The translations under genes and the position numbers were made by a program. DNA of 6,669 nucleotides from the NCBI GenBank assembly GCA_002842195.1, contig PHCL01000076.1:1-6669 (forward strand), read 5' to 3'. How positions within the stretch are numbered: position 1 is the stretch's first letter; every line of letters starts with the position of its first letter. Source of the stretch: Betaproteobacteria bacterium HGW-Betaproteobacteria-20 (GTDB lineage: Bacteria; Pseudomonadota; Gammaproteobacteria; Burkholderiales; Methylophilaceae). Below are positions 5,791 through 6,669 of the stretch, piece after piece. Below the pieces are notes generated by a model. The model did not search any database and had not been told where the DNA came from. It saw only the letters and a list, made by a program, of their open reading frames with translations.

Positions 5791-5874
5791 TATTTAATCT
5801 AGACTTGCCGTGTGACGTAATTTTTCGTGAGCTACGTGCGCTGATATAACGCATCAATGTCTGAAGTGCATATT

Positions 5875-6321
5875 TTATAACGATAACCGATGTTGTTCGC
5901 CTAATCTTTTTAGCGCATCGACATTCGTCCATGAAAAAACGCGCGCCGCAGCTACTCGCCAATCCACCCACTCATAGCGCACATGTTCGTCCGACGCAAG
6001 TTTGACGGCTAATTTCTCAGGGAGTTCTAAGCCAAACAAATGCTCAGTATTCTTAATCACGCCAGGCGCATAACGATGCCGCCAATGCGGATAAATTTCA
6101 TATAGGTTGGATGCTTGCCAATCTTGCAAATCATATTGTGCTGTATCCAGCCCGGTTTCTTCAAATACCTCACGAACGGCGGCTTGTCGCGGAGTTTCGT
6201 CAGCCTCTAAGCTGCCAGTAACGGATTGCCAGAAACCTTTTTTATCCGCACGTTCCATTATCAGCACTTGTAAATCAGCGGTATGGATAAGCACTAATAC
6301 AGAAATTGGTGTTTTGAACAT
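5875..6321 (-). CDS. nudB: Dihydroneopterin triphosphate diphosphatase (Nudix hydrolase)
   Basis: NudB removes pyrophosphate from dihydroneopterin triphosphate, an early step of folate synthesis, in the cytoplasm. The Nudix box is complete: G36-x5-E42-x7-R50-E51-x2-E54-E55-x-G57-L58, with the metal-binding glutamates intact. The assignment to NudB over other Nudix proteins rests on FWQSVTGSLE at 30-39, then the downstream signature HWRHRYAPGVIKNTEHLF and a final YEWVDW...SWTN segment, all as in E. coli NudB. The length of 148 aa is normal for the family. The ATG start gives MFKTPISVLVLI, a few residues shorter at the N-terminus than E. coli; no strong ribosome site is visible. ispH ends 32 bp upstream on the same strand, so the pair is probably co-transcribed although the pathways (isoprenoid and folate) differ. 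Confidence 0.93.
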   Translation of the reverse strand: MFKTPISVLVLIHTADLQVLIMERADKKGFWQSVTGSLEADETPRQAAVREVFEETGLDTAQYDLQDWQASNLYEIYPHWRHRYAPGVIKNTEHLFGLELPEKLAVKLASDEHVRYEWVDWRVAAARVFSWTNVDALKRLGEQHRLSL

Positions 6322-6353
6322 GAATGCTATAGGGGTTGTAGAGATTTACGCCG

Positions 6354-6669
6354 TTATGGTATTTCTTTGGCCTTGGCGCTGGTTAAATTTTTTGGCAGAT
6401 GAAATACTACACTTTCAGTTACGCCATGCAGTTCTTGCACTTGATTGGCGCCTAACTGCTGTAATCTTGCAATCACTTCCTGCACTAATACTTCCGGCGC
6501 GGATGCCCCCGCAGAAACGCCGATTTTTTGTTTACCGACCAGCCATTCTGTTTTCAGGTAACTGGCATTATCTACCATGTAAGCTGTTACGCCCTGTTTC
6601 ATAGCCACTTCACGCAAGCGGTTCGAGTTAGAGCTATTGGGCGAGCCGACAATAATCACTAAATCACAA
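6354..6669 (-). CDS. ispH: 4-hydroxy-3-methylbut-2-enyl diphosphate reductase, C-terminal part (partial, 5' end outside window)
   Basis: IspH (LytB) is the iron-sulfur enzyme that makes isopentenyl and dimethylallyl diphosphate in the last step of the MEP pathway. The frame stays open to the right edge, reading [18 protein letters not shown], so the true start lies outside and the GTG at 6659 is internal. About 105 codons of a roughly 310-aa protein are present. The diphosphate-binding S-x-N of GSPNSSNS and the Ser of AGASAP are present, matching S225, N227 and S269 of E. coli IspH. The tail [17 protein letters not shown] is typical, and the TAA at 6354 gives a normal C-terminus. The three cluster cysteines and the catalytic Glu should lie upstream, beyond the window. 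Confidence 0.95.
   Translation of the reverse strand, partial: CDLVIIVGSPNSSNSNRLREVAMKQGVTAYMVDNASYLKTEWLVGKQKIGVSAGASAPEVLVQEVIARLQQLGANQVQELHGVTESVVFHLPKNLTSAKAKEIP

Noticed and set aside
5815..5837. ACGTA...TACGT inverted repeat in the nudB-nadA gap as a terminator
   Set aside because: Only 5 bp of stem with a 13-nt loop and no T-run on the relevant strand; likely chance in AT-rich sequence.
5762..5971. 69-codon minus-strand frame overlapping the end of nudB
   Set aside because: It runs in another frame over the nudB C-terminus, which is confirmed by family similarity, and has Arg/Ser-rich shadow-like content.
6107..6604. 165-codon plus-strand frame opposite nudB and ispH
   Set aside because: It is antisense to two strongly conserved genes and has no recognisable motif; it also crosses their intergenic gap without any start signal.

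Overview
The window looks like ordinary chromosome from a betaproteobacterium of moderate G+C. The family Methylophilaceae or a near relative (Nitrosomonadales) is my best guess. This rests on the look of the proteins: a betaproteobacterial TonB-family protein with a TolA-like linker, a thioredoxin-fold [2Fe-2S] ferredoxin, and a long-form NadA. It is inference, not a database result. There are eight protein genes, two of them cut by the window ends. I see no rRNA, tRNA, CRISPR array, transposase, phage gene or plasmid gene.

Left half, + strand (1-4029). The 3' end of metH (C-terminal activation domain of cobalamin-dependent methionine synthase) is followed after 21 bp by mpl (murein tripeptide ligase, cell-wall recycling). 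Three bases later comes a TonB/TolA-like energy-transducer gene that probably starts with TTG. The tight spacing suggests one transcript. A 126-bp gap then holds a short direct repeat, a small inverted repeat and a plausible sigma70 promoter for a 103-aa [2Fe-2S] ferredoxin gene.

Middle (4030-4209). The ferredoxin gene and a minus-strand gene converge on a 180-bp gap with two hairpins, one a perfect 9-bp stem, probably marking transcript ends.

Right half, - strand (4210-6669). Read right to left: the 3' end of ispH (last step of the MEP isoprenoid pathway), nudB (folate-pathway Nudix hydrolase) 32 bp later, a 146-bp gap, nadA (quinolinate synthase, NAD synthesis), and a HIT-family hydrolase gene starting one base after the nadA stop. 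ispH-nudB and nadA-HIT look like two co-transcribed pairs. The gap before nadA holds an imperfect inverted repeat and a tandem short motif that could be regulatory.

The most notable item is inside mpl. A palindromic repeat of about 60 bp, of the dispersed TTCGACAAGCTCAGG type, sits in frame and adds about 22 codons to an otherwise canonical Mpl just before the EADEYD catalytic motif. It resembles the way Rickettsia palindromic elements insert into proteins. I found no new multi-gene system; the remaining genes are conserved housekeeping functions.
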